NCBI GenBank assembly: GCA_964543525.1 | Contig: CAZIYW010000012.1 | Location: 1 to 64,000 of the forward strand | Length of the DNA: 64,000 nucleotides | Source: CBDVBE01 sp964543525 | GTDB taxonomy: Bacteria > Fibrobacterota > Chitinivibrionia > Chitinivibrionales > JANQEN01 | Direction of reading: 5' to 3' | Shown here: in pieces, positions 17,254 to 26,585 of the stretch | Layout of the letters: each line of letters begins with the position of its first letter | How positions within the stretch are numbered: position 1 is the stretch's first letter | Program-made: the position numbers and the translations under genes | Notes under the pieces: generated by a model | The model's database searches: none | Told to the model about the DNA's origin: nothing | What the model saw: only the letters and a program-made list of their open reading frames with translations

Positions 17254-17922
17254 TCATGTGGTTACACCATGGCTTCCGTGTCGAATAATATCACCATCAA
17301 CCATATAAATCACATCTTCTGCAATATTGGTTGCATGGTCTGCAACCCGTTCCAGGTGGCGCGATATAGTAAGGTAATGAAGCATAATATCCATATGTGA
17401 AGGATTCTCTTTAACCTCTGTTTTAAAAATGCCGAACATTTTACGGTGCAGTTCATCAACCTCATCATCCAGTTTGCAGACTTCATATGAGAGATCTGAG
17501 TCAAAGTTTATAAATGCGTCAAGGCTCTTATTAAGCATTGCCATAGCTTTTTCGAACATATCATTAAAATCAACCTGTACTTTCACCGGATCAGATTTAA
17601 AAAGTTGAAATCCACGTTCAACAACATTGACCGCTAAATCACCAATACGCTCCAATTCATTATTAATTTTCAAGGCGCTGATAATAAACCGTAAATCGAC
17701 AGCGACCGGTTGATGGAGCGCCAGAATTTTCAGGCACTCTTCTTCAACCTCCATTTCCATGGTATCAATTTTATCGTCTTCTTTCACTACGTTATCTGCA
17801 AGCATCTCATTGCGTTCGACTATCGAATTAAGTGCATTCTTCAGATTTTCTTCCACCATGGCACAGAGTTCGAATATCTTCTTCTTCAGCTTTTCGAGCT
17901 CGCGCTTAAACTGCTTTCCCAC
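17254..17922 (-). CDS. phoU: Phosphate signalling protein PhoU
   Basis: A 222-residue all-helical protein with two PhoU repeats. Both ExxRIGD-type metal sites are visible: NNELERIGDLAVNVVER (about residues 90-106) and SRHLERVADHATNIAEDVIY (about 190-208). PhoU links PstSCAB transport activity to PhoR and keeps PhoR in the inhibitory state when phosphate is plentiful. It is the last gene of the pst-pho cluster, 28 bases after phoR. Confidence 0.93.
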   Translation of the reverse strand: MGKQFKRELEKLKKKIFELCAMVEENLKNALNSIVERNEMLADNVVKEDDKIDTMEMEVEEECLKILALHQPVAVDLRFIISALKINNELERIGDLAVNVVERGFQLFKSDPVKVQVDFNDMFEKAMAMLNKSLDAFINFDSDLSYEVCKLDDEVDELHRKMFGIFKTEVKENPSHMDIMLHYLTISRHLERVADHATNIAEDVIYMVDGDIIRHGSHGVTT

Positions 17923-17950
17923 AAGTCTTCTCCTTAACGAACAGTTTTAT

Positions 17951-19732
17951 TTATTCAGATTTCCCCGGTAGTATAATAGTGAAGGTCGATCCTTTGCCGA
18001 CTTCACTAGCCACCTGAACCGACCCATTATGTAACCGGACAATATGCTTTACAATTGATAAGCCGAGGCCCGTGCCACCCATCTTTCTGCTGCGAGCCTT
18101 ATCAACACGATAAAAGCGTTCAAAAATCCGGGGTAAATGTCTCTTACTGATTCCCGGACCCTGATCTATAAAATCAATTGTAACCGACCCGTTTTTTACT
18201 GCTGTCCGAATGATTATTTGCGTGTTTTCATCACTGTATTTTATAGCATTGTCAACAAGATTAATGCATGCCTGCTCAAATAACATGGCATTGAGCGGTA
18301 CAACCGATTTGCTTCCCGGGTTTAAAGAAATGGTAATATGTTTTTCATCCGCACGACTGCTGCAGAATTTCACTGCATTTTCGACCACATTATCAATTGC
18401 AACCGGTTCAAGGATAAATTCGTCATGAGCCTCTTCCTTCTCAAGGCGTGAGATGGTAAGCAGATCCTCAATAAGGGCATTGAGGCGGTTCACCTGGTTG
18501 TTCACGATACGCAGAAACCGCTCGCTTTCCTTCGGATCGTTCACGGCGCCGTCAAGAAGTGTTTCAACAAATCCTTTTATAGATGTTAACGGCGTACGCA
18601 ATTCATGGGAGACATTTGCGACGAAATCACGACGGATGTTTTCGAGACGTTTTAAATGGGTAACATCATGCATAACGACCAGCACACCAATAATCTCGTC
18701 TTTGTATGCACCCCGTAAAACCGTTCCCTGAATTTCTGTGATATGTTCCACATTCGAAGAAAAATGTATCTCCTTCTTCAACTGTATTTTCTTTTTTAGG
18801 AGCTTACTTACGAATTTTTGAAACGCAGTATTTCGTATTGCCTCCTGAACAAGTTTCCCCTTAACGGCCTCTTCATTAATATTAAACATCTCTGCTGCCG
18901 CAGAATTCAGCATAATAATATGCCCATCCATATCAATTGCCACAACCCCTTCAACCATAGCAGAAAGTATTGCATTTTGTTCGTTTTTCTGCTGAGTGAT
19001 GGTGGCTATTCGCTCAGCAAGCTGTATTGCCATAGAATCCATTGCTGCGGCCAGTTCGGCTGTCTCAACACTGTGGTTCGGTAACAACGGCACTGGAGTA
19101 AAGGTGCCTTTTGCAAAAGTATCTGCTGCATTTTTCAGGTGTATCAAGGGGCGGCTGAGCCTGCGGGAAAGCCAGATACTGATAAGGAGTGCTAATATGA
19201 TTATTACGATCCCGGCAAAGATAAGCTTAGAGTAAAAAGCCTCCATTCGTTCAGCCAAAGATATAAACGGTACCGACGATCGGATAACAGCCGTAACACT
19301 ATCCGCCTTTTTAACCGGGATTGCTACATACATCAATTCACGAGAAAGCGTATTGCTGTACCTGACGGCAACACCGGTGTCTCCCTCAAGTGCAGAGATA
19401 ATCTCCGGGCGGTTATCATGGTTATCCATAATTGATGGATCTTCACGGGTATCACCAATAACCTTGCCGTCAGGTAAAATTATCGTGAAACGAGTATCAG
19501 TCTGCTTGCCCATTTGAACAACAAGGGAATCTATAACTGATACGGAATCATCCATTACATCATGCACTAACTGTCCCAGAAGAATCGCCCTGTTTTTTAA
19601 TTCTGTCCTTGTCAAATCCAGATAAAACTGTTTAAATTCTCTGGTTGTATAGAGTAAAAGTACTATGCTTATAAAAGCACAGATAAAAAGAAACGACGGT
19701 AATATATGCCAGAAAAACGGCCTATTCTTCAT
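17951..19732 (-). CDS. phoR: Phosphate-regulon sensor histidine kinase PhoR
   Basis: A 593-residue inner-membrane kinase. Two membrane helices (about 10-28 and 169-188) flank a periplasmic sensor region of about 140 residues. HAMP (190-240), a PAS domain (250-355), HisKA with H376 (VANVSHELRTPLTSIKGF) and an HATPase_c domain (NLVDNAIKYSD, GGTGLGLSIVKHI) follow. A large extracytoplasmic domain is unusual compared with E. coli PhoR but common in other phyla. It overlaps phoB by 11 bases and lies next to phoU and pstB, which makes the Pho assignment firm. Confidence 0.92.
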   Translation of the reverse strand: MKNRPFFWHILPSFLFICAFISIVLLLYTTREFKQFYLDLTRTELKNRAILLGQLVHDVMDDSVSVIDSLVVQMGKQTDTRFTIILPDGKVIGDTREDPSIMDNHDNRPEIISALEGDTGVAVRYSNTLSRELMYVAIPVKKADSVTAVIRSSVPFISLAERMEAFYSKLIFAGIVIIILALLISIWLSRRLSRPLIHLKNAADTFAKGTFTPVPLLPNHSVETAELAAAMDSMAIQLAERIATITQQKNEQNAILSAMVEGVVAIDMDGHIIMLNSAAAEMFNINEEAVKGKLVQEAIRNTAFQKFVSKLLKKKIQLKKEIHFSSNVEHITEIQGTVLRGAYKDEIIGVLVVMHDVTHLKRLENIRRDFVANVSHELRTPLTSIKGFVETLLDGAVNDPKESERFLRIVNNQVNRLNALIEDLLTISRLEKEEAHDEFILEPVAIDNVVENAVKFCSSRADEKHITISLNPGSKSVVPLNAMLFEQACINLVDNAIKYSDENTQIIIRTAVKNGSVTIDFIDQGPGISKRHLPRIFERFYRVDKARSRKMGGTGLGLSIVKHIVRLHNGSVQVASEVGKGSTFTIILPGKSE

Positions 19733-20423
19733 AGGTTACGTCCTTAAACCGGTACCCGATACCCCGCACCGTTTCAATATATTTACCCGCATCCCCAAGT
19801 TTCTTCCGCAAACCGACTATCAGAACATCAATACTGCGATCGGTCACCGGATAGTTTGTCCCATGTACCTCTTCAACTATTTGATAGCGGGTGTACACCC
19901 ATCCCGGATGGGCTGCGAGATAATAGAGAGCTTTGAATTCCGAGGAAGTAAGATCGATTTTCTTTCCCTGAATCAGAACTTCATGACGTCCCGGATGTAT
20001 TTCTAATTCGTAAATGGTAATAGGTTTCCGGTTAAGGTTCTTCTCCTGCTGCTTCCGCCGTAACACAGCTTTTATACGGGCAATGAGAATTCGTGGACTA
20101 AAAGGTTTAACAATGTAATCGTCCGCACCAAGCTCAAGTCCGGTGACAATGTCGGCCTCCTCTCCTTTTGCGGTAAGCATAATTATAGGTACATCCGCAG
20201 TATTTTTATTACCCCTGACGGATTTACAGACCTCAAGACCATCAATACCGGGAAGCATAAGATCCAGGATAATACACCCGGCACCGGTATGCTGCAGTTG
20301 CGGCAACATATCCTCACCGCACGTAAAACTTTTTACAGGAAAACCCTCTTTAGAGAGATTATATATTATAAGTTCAACAATATCCTCATCATCTTCAACC
20401 AGAAAAATTACATCTTTTGTCAT
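19722..20423 (-). CDS. phoB: Phosphate-regulon response regulator PhoB (OmpR/PhoB family)
   Basis: A 233-residue two-domain regulator. The receiver domain has the acidic pocket DDE (11-13), the phosphorylated D54 (IILDLMLPG) and the K of MLTAKG. The C-terminal winged helix shows TDRSIDVLIVGLRKKLG and ends VRGIGYRF. It should bind the 11-base-phased repeats found before pstS, the porin gene and the Na/Pi cotransporter. PhoR follows with an 11-base overlap. Confidence 0.93.
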   Translation of the reverse strand: MTKDVIFLVEDDEDIVELIIYNLSKEGFPVKSFTCGEDMLPQLQHTGAGCIILDLMLPGIDGLEVCKSVRGNKNTADVPIIMLTAKGEEADIVTGLELGADDYIVKPFSPRILIARIKAVLRRKQQEKNLNRKPITIYELEIHPGRHEVLIQGKKIDLTSSEFKALYYLAAHPGWVYTRYQIVEEVHGTNYPVTDRSIDVLIVGLRKKLGDAGKYIETVRGIGYRFKDVTYEE

Positions 20424-20514
20424 TTGTCTTTATCTCACTGTTGGATATATTAAAAAATAGCATCTTATCTACTGTAAAACATGCTCTAATTCGATTTTAT
20501 ACTCATCATTTTCA

Positions 20515-21441
20515 TTACCCAAACCGGCCGGTAATATATTCCTCTGTCTGCTTTTCCTTCGGCCGGGTAAAAAGCGGCTTCGTATCACCCATTTCCACGA
20601 GATTACCTTCATATAAAAACGCTGTTTGATCGGATACTCGAGCCGCCTGCTGCATATTATGGGTTACAATAATTATGGTATACCTGCCTCTGAGATCCGA
20701 AATAAGGTCTTCAATCGATGCAGTTGCACGCGGATCAAGTGCGGATGTGGGCTCGTCCATAAGAAGGATCTCCGGGTCAACTGCCAGTGTGCGGGCAAGG
20801 CAGAGACGCTGCTGCTGACCGCCCGATAATCCCAGGGCATTCTCGTTAAGACGGTTTTTTACCTCATTCCAGAGGACTGCCCGGTTAAGGCTTTTTTCAA
20901 CAATTGCATCCAGTTCATTCCTGTTTTTTATACCATGTAAACGGGGCCCATAGGCAATATTATCATAAATTGATTTTGGGAATGGGTTCGGCTTCTGGAA
21001 GACCATACCGATTCTCTTCCTTAACGCAACAACATCAACCTGCGGAGAATAAATGCTATGATTGTCAAAAACCATTTCACCCTTTGTGTAACAACCCGGT
21101 ATCAAATCGTTCATTCTGTTAATGGCTCTGAGAAAGGTGCTTTTTCCACATCCGGAGGGACCAATTATTGCGGTTACCTTTTTTGCCTTAATTCCCATGG
21201 TGACCCGTTTAACCGCCTCATTGTCCCCATAAAAAATGGAGAAATTCTTTGTATTTACATGAATATCACCAGGCAGTGTTGGCGACGAGTCATTTCCCGG
21301 TTTGTCATCTTCAGGCTGTTTATCGCCTCTTCCGTCACCCGCTCGCGCAGATTCTTCCGGCCGATTAACTATCGGGCGGAGTGACAGGTGATTATCAGTA
21401 GCATCCTCTGTTGCTTCCTCGGATAAAACAACGTCATTCAT
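20515..21441 (-). CDS. pstB: Phosphate ABC transporter ATP-binding protein PstB
   Basis: A 308-residue ATPase energising PstSCA phosphate uptake. Walker A is GPSGCGKST, the signature is LSGGQQQR and Walker B is LLMDEPTSALD. The end EEYITGRFG is typical of PstB. The first 60 or so residues are a polar, acidic and probably disordered extension before the conserved NTKNFSIFYGDNEAV start. Either this extension is real or translation starts further in. It lies 5 bases after pstA. Confidence 0.93.
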   Translation of the reverse strand: MNDVVLSEEATEDATDNHLSLRPIVNRPEESARAGDGRGDKQPEDDKPGNDSSPTLPGDIHVNTKNFSIFYGDNEAVKRVTMGIKAKKVTAIIGPSGCGKSTFLRAINRMNDLIPGCYTKGEMVFDNHSIYSPQVDVVALRKRIGMVFQKPNPFPKSIYDNIAYGPRLHGIKNRNELDAIVEKSLNRAVLWNEVKNRLNENALGLSGGQQQRLCLARTLAVDPEILLMDEPTSALDPRATASIEDLISDLRGRYTIIIVTHNMQQAARVSDQTAFLYEGNLVEMGDTKPLFTRPKEKQTEEYITGRFG

Positions 21442-21446
21442 TTATA

Positions 21447-22793
21447 CTATCCTTTCAGCTTTTTTGAAATTCGAGCCCGTAAAAAAATTGCCATAAGATT
21501 AAGAAACAAAACCAATGCAACAAGAGTTAACACCATGCCGTACTGCACATGCCTGATTTCATCAACAGCCTCATGCTCGGTGCACAGGTTGTAAATATTC
21601 CACGGTAACGCCGGAGTCGGCTGTGAAAACGTTTCCCACATCTTAAGCGGTTGTCCAACACTGACTGCTGCGGTAAAGATAATCGGAGCAGTCTCTCCCG
21701 CAGCCCGTCCCATGCTGATAACAATACCGGTCAGAATACCTGGTAATGCCGCCGGTAAAATCACCGTCAACACGGTGTGCCATTTACCGGCGCCAAGGCT
21801 CAAGGCCGCCTCTTTGTAAGTATGGGGAACCGAACGTATCGCTTCTTCCGACGCACGAATAACTGTCGGCAGTATCAGAAGCGCAAGAGTAAGTGAGCCC
21901 GCAAGGACACTTTTTGACTCTGAAACATTTATCGTATTGATAAAAAAAGCAAGGCCAAACAGCCCGAACACAATACTGGGAACACCTGCCAGGGTACTGA
22001 TACATGAGCGAAGGAGGCTTATCAATACCTCCCGTTTAGCATATTCTGTTAGATAAATTGCGGCAATCACACCCATCGGAATAGCAAAGAACATTGCGCC
22101 AAGTGTGAGGTAGAGTGTTCCAAGAACCTCCGGCCATATACCACCGAAAAAATGGGCATCATGTGACTTATCAAAAAGAAAGCGCCAGTAAAAGGTTAAC
22201 CTGGGTCTGAAAATGCTTTTTATATTACTCTGGAGATAATCAAAGAGTGAGCTGAGCGAAGTACCCTCAAACTGTTCCATGCGTGGAACATACTTTTTAA
22301 CACCCATCTTATCCGGGTCTGAGTAGTCCCAAGTTTCCGTGTATAAAACACGTTTTAAAACTACCTGCGCCCGATCCCATCGTGTCTGGCCATACTGATC
22401 CCGCCATAATACCGGTGAAGGTTCGTCAGGAAAAGGGCCCAGCAGCTTTTTCAGTTCCTTTTTTAACTCTCTTAATTTTTTTCTATACTCCCGTCTTTTC
22501 TCATAATCCATTTCCCGCAATTCTTCTTCAAATCGAGCGATTTTATCGTAAATCGGCTGACGCAGCTTCTTTGAAATGTCAAGTTCCCTCTCCAATGATT
22601 TACTGTCACCATCATTGAACTTTTCAAGCCTTAAACGTCGATACTCAACTGTTCCTTTAAACACAAAAGCCTGCATACCCTTAATAAAAATCGGCAGTAT
22701 TATAATCAGCAGGGCTGCAGCCATGAGGACAATCGCAAAAATCCCGTATCCGGTAAACGATTTATCCAGTAGTTTCCGTGTAGAAAGTTTCAT
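21447..22793 (-). CDS. pstA: Phosphate ABC transporter permease PstA with a large charged insert
   Basis: An inner-membrane permease of 448 residues, against about 280-300 in E. coli. The first membrane helix (about 18-40) is followed by roughly 150 charged residues (about 45-200). This insert is rich in E, K and R and probably coiled-coil between 60 and 115. The conserved binding-protein-dependent permease domain then begins at FFGGIWPEVLGTLYLTLGAMFFAIPMGVIAAIYLTEYA. The EAA loop region EEAIRSVPHTYKEAALSLGAGKWHT is present. Together with PstC and PstB it forms the membrane part of the high-affinity phosphate transporter. Confidence 0.9.
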   Translation of the reverse strand: MKLSTRKLLDKSFTGYGIFAIVLMAAALLIIILPIFIKGMQAFVFKGTVEYRRLRLEKFNDGDSKSLERELDISKKLRQPIYDKIARFEEELREMDYEKRREYRKKLRELKKELKKLLGPFPDEPSPVLWRDQYGQTRWDRAQVVLKRVLYTETWDYSDPDKMGVKKYVPRMEQFEGTSLSSLFDYLQSNIKSIFRPRLTFYWRFLFDKSHDAHFFGGIWPEVLGTLYLTLGAMFFAIPMGVIAAIYLTEYAKREVLISLLRSCISTLAGVPSIVFGLFGLAFFINTINVSESKSVLAGSLTLALLILPTVIRASEEAIRSVPHTYKEAALSLGAGKWHTVLTVILPAALPGILTGIVISMGRAAGETAPIIFTAAVSVGQPLKMWETFSQPTPALPWNIYNLCTEHEAVDEIRHVQYGMVLTLVALVLFLNLMAIFLRARISKKLKG

Positions 22794-22852
22794 GTTCCTG
22801 CTTACTTTGGTAATAGATTATTTAAAAACCAGTTAATCCATCTTAATTATTT

Positions 22853-24007
22853 TCATTTTACCATCCCCAGCTTCTTCTGCTGCCTATGCACTATCCATTC
22901 AGAAAAAAGATTTGCACCAAACGAAAAAATCAGAAGACACAGGGCCATGGCAAAGAGAACATGGTAACGCGCAGAACCTGTCACATGATCAGCCTCACCC
23001 ATATCGCCGGCTATTGTTGCTGTTAATGTCCGAACCGGTTCAAGAAAGTTATACCATGGCTGTGGTATCTGCGCTGCATTACCTGAAGCCATCCATACCA
23101 CCATTGTCTCACCTACAGCTCGCATGACACCAAGGACGACTGCCGCAAGAATTCCACTTATTGAAGCCGGTATAACCGTTTTAAAAATTGTTTCCGCACG
23201 TGTTGCCCCAAGGGCATAACTGCCTTCACGTAACTCTCTCCCACACGCCTGTAATGCATCTTCAGATACACTAATAATAGTTGGGATCGCCATTATTCCA
23301 AGAATAATGGAGACATTCAATGCATTAGTACCACTTGTGATAGAGAGTGCAATAAGAAATTGATGAACTCGCAGCATTATCCAGACGGCAATTACCGCCA
23401 AAACACCTATAAGGGAAAACCGGATATAGCGGGAATACTTTTCACTGAACTTATCAGCAGCTAAATCACTGGCAACTATAATTCCCAGAAGCAATACCGG
23501 GACCCCAATTATCCATGCTGCAACCGTTAACAGAAAACTACCATTATTCTGTAACGCCGGAGCAAAAACAACAAGAGCAAAAAAACCGTATGCCACGGAT
23601 GGTATTACGGCAAGGATCTCAGTAGCGGGCTTCACAATCTGGCGGACCTCAAAGGGCAGAACATCACTCAAACACACCGCGGCAGAAATCCCCAGGGGTA
23701 CTGCAACCAGAATCGCACCCAGGGTTACAAGACCACTACCGGCAAAAATCGATAAACAGCCGAAATTGGGCTCTTCTGCGGACGGATACCAATTCGTACT
23801 GGTAAAAAATTCCACAACCCCTTCCTGCAAAAAAAACGGCAGCGCATCTTTTGTAATGAAATAGAAGATAAAAAGAACCGCAACACTTGACAGGGACGTT
23901 ACAAGCAACAAGAATGACTTTCCCAGAAAAGACATGACCTTCTGAAACTGTTGGGCCTGTCTACTGAGTAACAAATCCTCACTCGAAATGCTTTTCACTG
24001 TTTCCAT
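22853..24007 (-). CDS. pstC: Phosphate ABC transporter permease PstC
   Basis: A 384-residue inner-membrane permease with about seven to eight hydrophobic segments. The permease domain contains SIFAGSGLVTLGAILVAVPLGISAAVCLSDV and the EAA loop region SEDALQACGRELREGSYALGATRAETIFKTVIP. The first helix lies at about residues 28-55. It pairs with PstA. The gap before pstA is 59 bases and the gap after pstS is 127 bases with a stem-loop. Confidence 0.92.
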   Translation of the reverse strand: METVKSISSEDLLLSRQAQQFQKVMSFLGKSFLLLVTSLSSVAVLFIFYFITKDALPFFLQEGVVEFFTSTNWYPSAEEPNFGCLSIFAGSGLVTLGAILVAVPLGISAAVCLSDVLPFEVRQIVKPATEILAVIPSVAYGFFALVVFAPALQNNGSFLLTVAAWIIGVPVLLLGIIVASDLAADKFSEKYSRYIRFSLIGVLAVIAVWIMLRVHQFLIALSITSGTNALNVSIILGIMAIPTIISVSEDALQACGRELREGSYALGATRAETIFKTVIPASISGILAAVVLGVMRAVGETMVVWMASGNAAQIPQPWYNFLEPVRTLTATIAGDMGEADHVTGSARYHVLFAMALCLLIFSFGANLFSEWIVHRQQKKLGMVK

Positions 24008-24050
24008 ATAATATAGTATTGATTGTTCCGTGTTGTTCTTACAGGTATAA

Positions 24051-24099
24051 CCTCCCTCTCCCCCAACTCAAGTACCACTGAGAAGAAAGGGGAGAGAGG
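24051..24099 (-). other. Stem-loop in the pstS-pstC gap
   Basis: CTCTCCCC pairs with GGGGAGAG, with additional inner (CTCA / TGAG) and partial outer pairing. There is no T-run on either side. Such a hairpin after pstS could stabilise the pstS transcript or reduce read-through into pstC, giving more binding protein than permease. This role is inferred. Confidence 0.5.
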
Positions 24100-24134
24100 A
24101 TTTAAAACAATGTCATCATAATACTCTCATACAA

Positions 24135-24965
24135 TTAGTATTGTGTCACCGGTATAAAACCTATCGACTCAACCATCTCCTGTCCCTTGGGGGTTAAATA
24201 GAGTGTAATAAATCCGTGTAAATGAGTACCCAGTTTGGGGTAACCATTGGTAAACATGAATAAAGGGCGCGCAATGGGATATTTACCGGTTGAAACTGTC
24301 TTGGCTGTCGGCGCTATTCCATTGATAGTTAATGCCTTAACTGTGTTGTCAACAAACCCGAGCCCCGCATAACCGATTGCCGCCGGTGTGCTCTGGACAC
24401 GTTGACGTACCGCACCATTACTGCCGACATACTCACAGTCACCGGCAATTTTCTCTTTTTTCATAACCAGTTTATGAAAGGTCTCATAGGTCCCGCTGTT
24501 TGTATCACGACTTATCTTAATGATTTTCTTGTTCGGGCCGCCCGCCTGTTTCCAGTTGGTAATCTTTCCAAGATATATGTCTCGAACCTGAGCAACAGTC
24601 AGCTTGTCAACCGGATTGCTCGGATGCACAAGAATAGGCAGACCATCCATTGCCACCACATGTGCAACCGGCATAATTCCTTTATCCGCAGCAGCTTTGA
24701 ACTCTTTGGTCTTCATAAAGCGGGACATGTCAGCAATATCACAGGTGTTGTTTATAAGACTCTTTGCCCCATTGCCACTGCCGGATTCACTTACCGTTAT
24801 ATTCACCTCTTTATTCTGCTGCATGTAATATTCGGCAAACGCCTTCGCAATAGGACCAACCGTGGTGGAACCGTCAATGACAATCTTCATCTTGTCTCCG
24901 GCAAACACAGAAAATGCTGCTATAAGGCCAATGACTAAAACTTTAAAATTTTTTGATAAATACAT
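24135..24965 (-). CDS. pstS: Phosphate-binding protein PstS
   Basis: A 276-residue periplasmic binding protein with a signal peptide (about residues 1-23). The PBP core has the phosphate loops IDGSTTVGPIAKAF, VSESGSGNGAKSLINN and RDTNSGTYETFHKLV. It delivers phosphate to PstCA. A candidate Pho box with 11-base-phased repeats lies upstream, and the ribosome site (AAAAGGAGT) precedes the ATG. Confidence 0.95.
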   Translation of the reverse strand: MYLSKNFKVLVIGLIAAFSVFAGDKMKIVIDGSTTVGPIAKAFAEYYMQQNKEVNITVSESGSGNGAKSLINNTCDIADMSRFMKTKEFKAAADKGIMPVAHVVAMDGLPILVHPSNPVDKLTVAQVRDIYLGKITNWKQAGGPNKKIIKISRDTNSGTYETFHKLVMKKEKIAGDCEYVGSNGAVRQRVQSTPAAIGYAGLGFVDNTVKALTINGIAPTAKTVSTGKYPIARPLFMFTNGYPKLGTHLHGFITLYLTPKGQEMVESIGFIPVTQY

Positions 24966-25016
24966 ATGTTACTCCTTTTCTCATTAAGAATATGTTGTAC
25001 AAATGTTTCTGCTTCA

Positions 25017-25049
25017 TAAGAGAATTGTTAGAAAATTGTTAGGTACTGC
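25017..25049 (-). promoter_or_regulatory. Candidate Pho box of pstS
   Basis: TTAG tetramers at 25028 and 25039 are 11 bases apart, and a degenerate TAAG occurs one further period away at 25017. On the gene strand these read CTAACA-type direct repeats, as at the other two sites. The site ends about 60 bases before the pstS start. Confidence 0.6.
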
Positions 25050-25053
25050 CCCA

Positions 25054-26073
25054 TTAGAACTTGAATCGGCCGTTTATATAAATAACCGGCTCAGTATCCT
25101 TACTGCCATCCGCTGGAAAATTCAGTTGAAAATTGGGGGCCAGCATGAGGTTTTTAACCGGTGCATATTGTAAACCGATAATGAGAGTGCCACTGGTTGT
25201 CTCAAACTTGTCTTTTGAAAGGACATCTCCACGAACAAAAATCTCTACTTTCTTGATTGCAACCGTTGTATAACCTGAAATACCGTTATAATCAGCCGAT
25301 ACATCACCGCCATGATTTGCCTGGAAATTATACTCGGCACCAATTCGGAAATTCTTCTTCAATTTGTACCCGATAAATACGGCTGCAGATCCCTGGGGCC
25401 TCTTCTCGATATCTTCATCAAAAGACATAATATCACCATAGAGATACATGCGGAGCCCCTCTACGACATGAATTTCTGAACCGAAAGCCGCCTTATACTT
25501 TCCATCATCCCCCTGAAGTTTTTTATAACCCTCACCATTAATCACATGTATCTTGAATGCAAGTTGATCAACAGGTTTTACCTTTATACCAAGGCCAAGA
25601 TCGGCACTTGAACCGAATTTGTACTGGTCCATAAAAGATTTGTAAATATATCGGTATCCCCAGAACCCTTCCTGGTATTTAAACTGGTTCAGGCCATGCA
25701 ATCCAAGAATAATCGTGGTAATCGGTATAAGGTTTTTCATTTCAAGGTACCCATACTTCAAATAAGCCACAAGGCGTGGATCACTTTTCCCGGATTCATC
25801 TACAGAATTTATTCTGCCCACATCAAGCATGACACGGCCGGTAAATTTTTCATTAACCGTCATTTTATAACCGAAATAGGCTCTGGTCAGTTCAAATTGG
25901 CTGAGAGGCTCAGCATCTTCTATAAGGTCAATGTGCCAGTTCGCATGCACTTCACCTTCAACTTTCTGGCTGACTGTCTTTTCAGAACCGTTTCCTGCAT
26001 ATAGTATAGAAAACATTAAAATACTAACAAGAAAGCATTCTTCCAGCTTTCTAAAACTTTTATTTGACTTCAT
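25054..26073 (-). CDS. Outer-membrane porin of the phosphate locus
   Basis: A 339-residue exported protein. The signal peptide lies about residues 10-26 and is followed by alternating amphipathic strands ending in a phenylalanine (INGRFKF), as expected of an outer-membrane beta-barrel. Position next to pstS, with its own Pho box upstream, suggests a phosphate- or anion-uptake porin in the role of OprP/OprO. Sequence alone does not prove OprP homology. The similar segment GEVHANWHIDL...ELTRAYFGYKM near the start resembles phosphate-selective porins. Confidence 0.7.
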   Translation of the reverse strand: MKSNKSFRKLEECFLVSILMFSILYAGNGSEKTVSQKVEGEVHANWHIDLIEDAEPLSQFELTRAYFGYKMTVNEKFTGRVMLDVGRINSVDESGKSDPRLVAYLKYGYLEMKNLIPITTIILGLHGLNQFKYQEGFWGYRYIYKSFMDQYKFGSSADLGLGIKVKPVDQLAFKIHVINGEGYKKLQGDDGKYKAAFGSEIHVVEGLRMYLYGDIMSFDEDIEKRPQGSAAVFIGYKLKKNFRIGAEYNFQANHGGDVSADYNGISGYTTVAIKKVEIFVRGDVLSKDKFETTSGTLIIGLQYAPVKNLMLAPNFQLNFPADGSKDTEPVIYINGRFKF

Positions 26074-26585
26074 TTATTTATTCCTTTCTTTTTCATGGTA
26101 ATGCTTATTAAGAAGATGTTTTTATAGCAACAGGGCATAGGGCGAAAGTGAATTTGTCTCGGTTTTACATGATATAACCTCCTCCGGATAATAGGTATAC
26201 ACGGATATTCTACAAAAAACTTGGTTTTCATTTTGTTATAAATATCGTACCGATCCGTTAAAAAAAAATTAGTGGATCGTTAGAATTGTGTTATGTAAAG
26301 TTGAGGACTGCTTAAGGGGCTCTGTTTGAAATAAAAGGCAGGTAATAAAATCTTGTTTGTAAATACAAGGAAGAAATCCAAGAATATCTATTTGCCAGTA
26401 ATTAATTTTTTCACTTTTATCTAGACTCTGTTCAGTAAAAGATAAAATCTCTGATAGTAAGCTAAAACATATTCGATTTAAAAAGCCTCAAACCATCAGT
26501 AAATACAGTTAACCTAAATTTTATCTTTTATGAATAAATGAATAATACTTTCTCTTATAATCTTTGGCTTACTTCTGAAAGAAAC
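26074..26585. other. Intergenic region upstream of the porin gene
   Basis: This 512-base stretch contains the porin's Pho box (listed separately). Nothing else certain is seen. An 8-bp inverted repeat TTTTATCT / AGATAAAA (26415-26422 and 26440-26447) has a 17-base spacer and no T-run. No coding sequence is supported. Confidence 0.4.
26258..26294 (-). promoter_or_regulatory. Candidate Pho box of the porin gene
   Basis: Four tetramers TTAA, TTAG, TTAG and TTAT start at 26258, 26269, 26280 and 26291, exactly 11 bases apart. On the gene strand the run includes TAACACAATT then CTAACG. This closely matches the TAACACAAAT then CTAATA run before the Na/Pi cotransporter. Confidence 0.68.
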
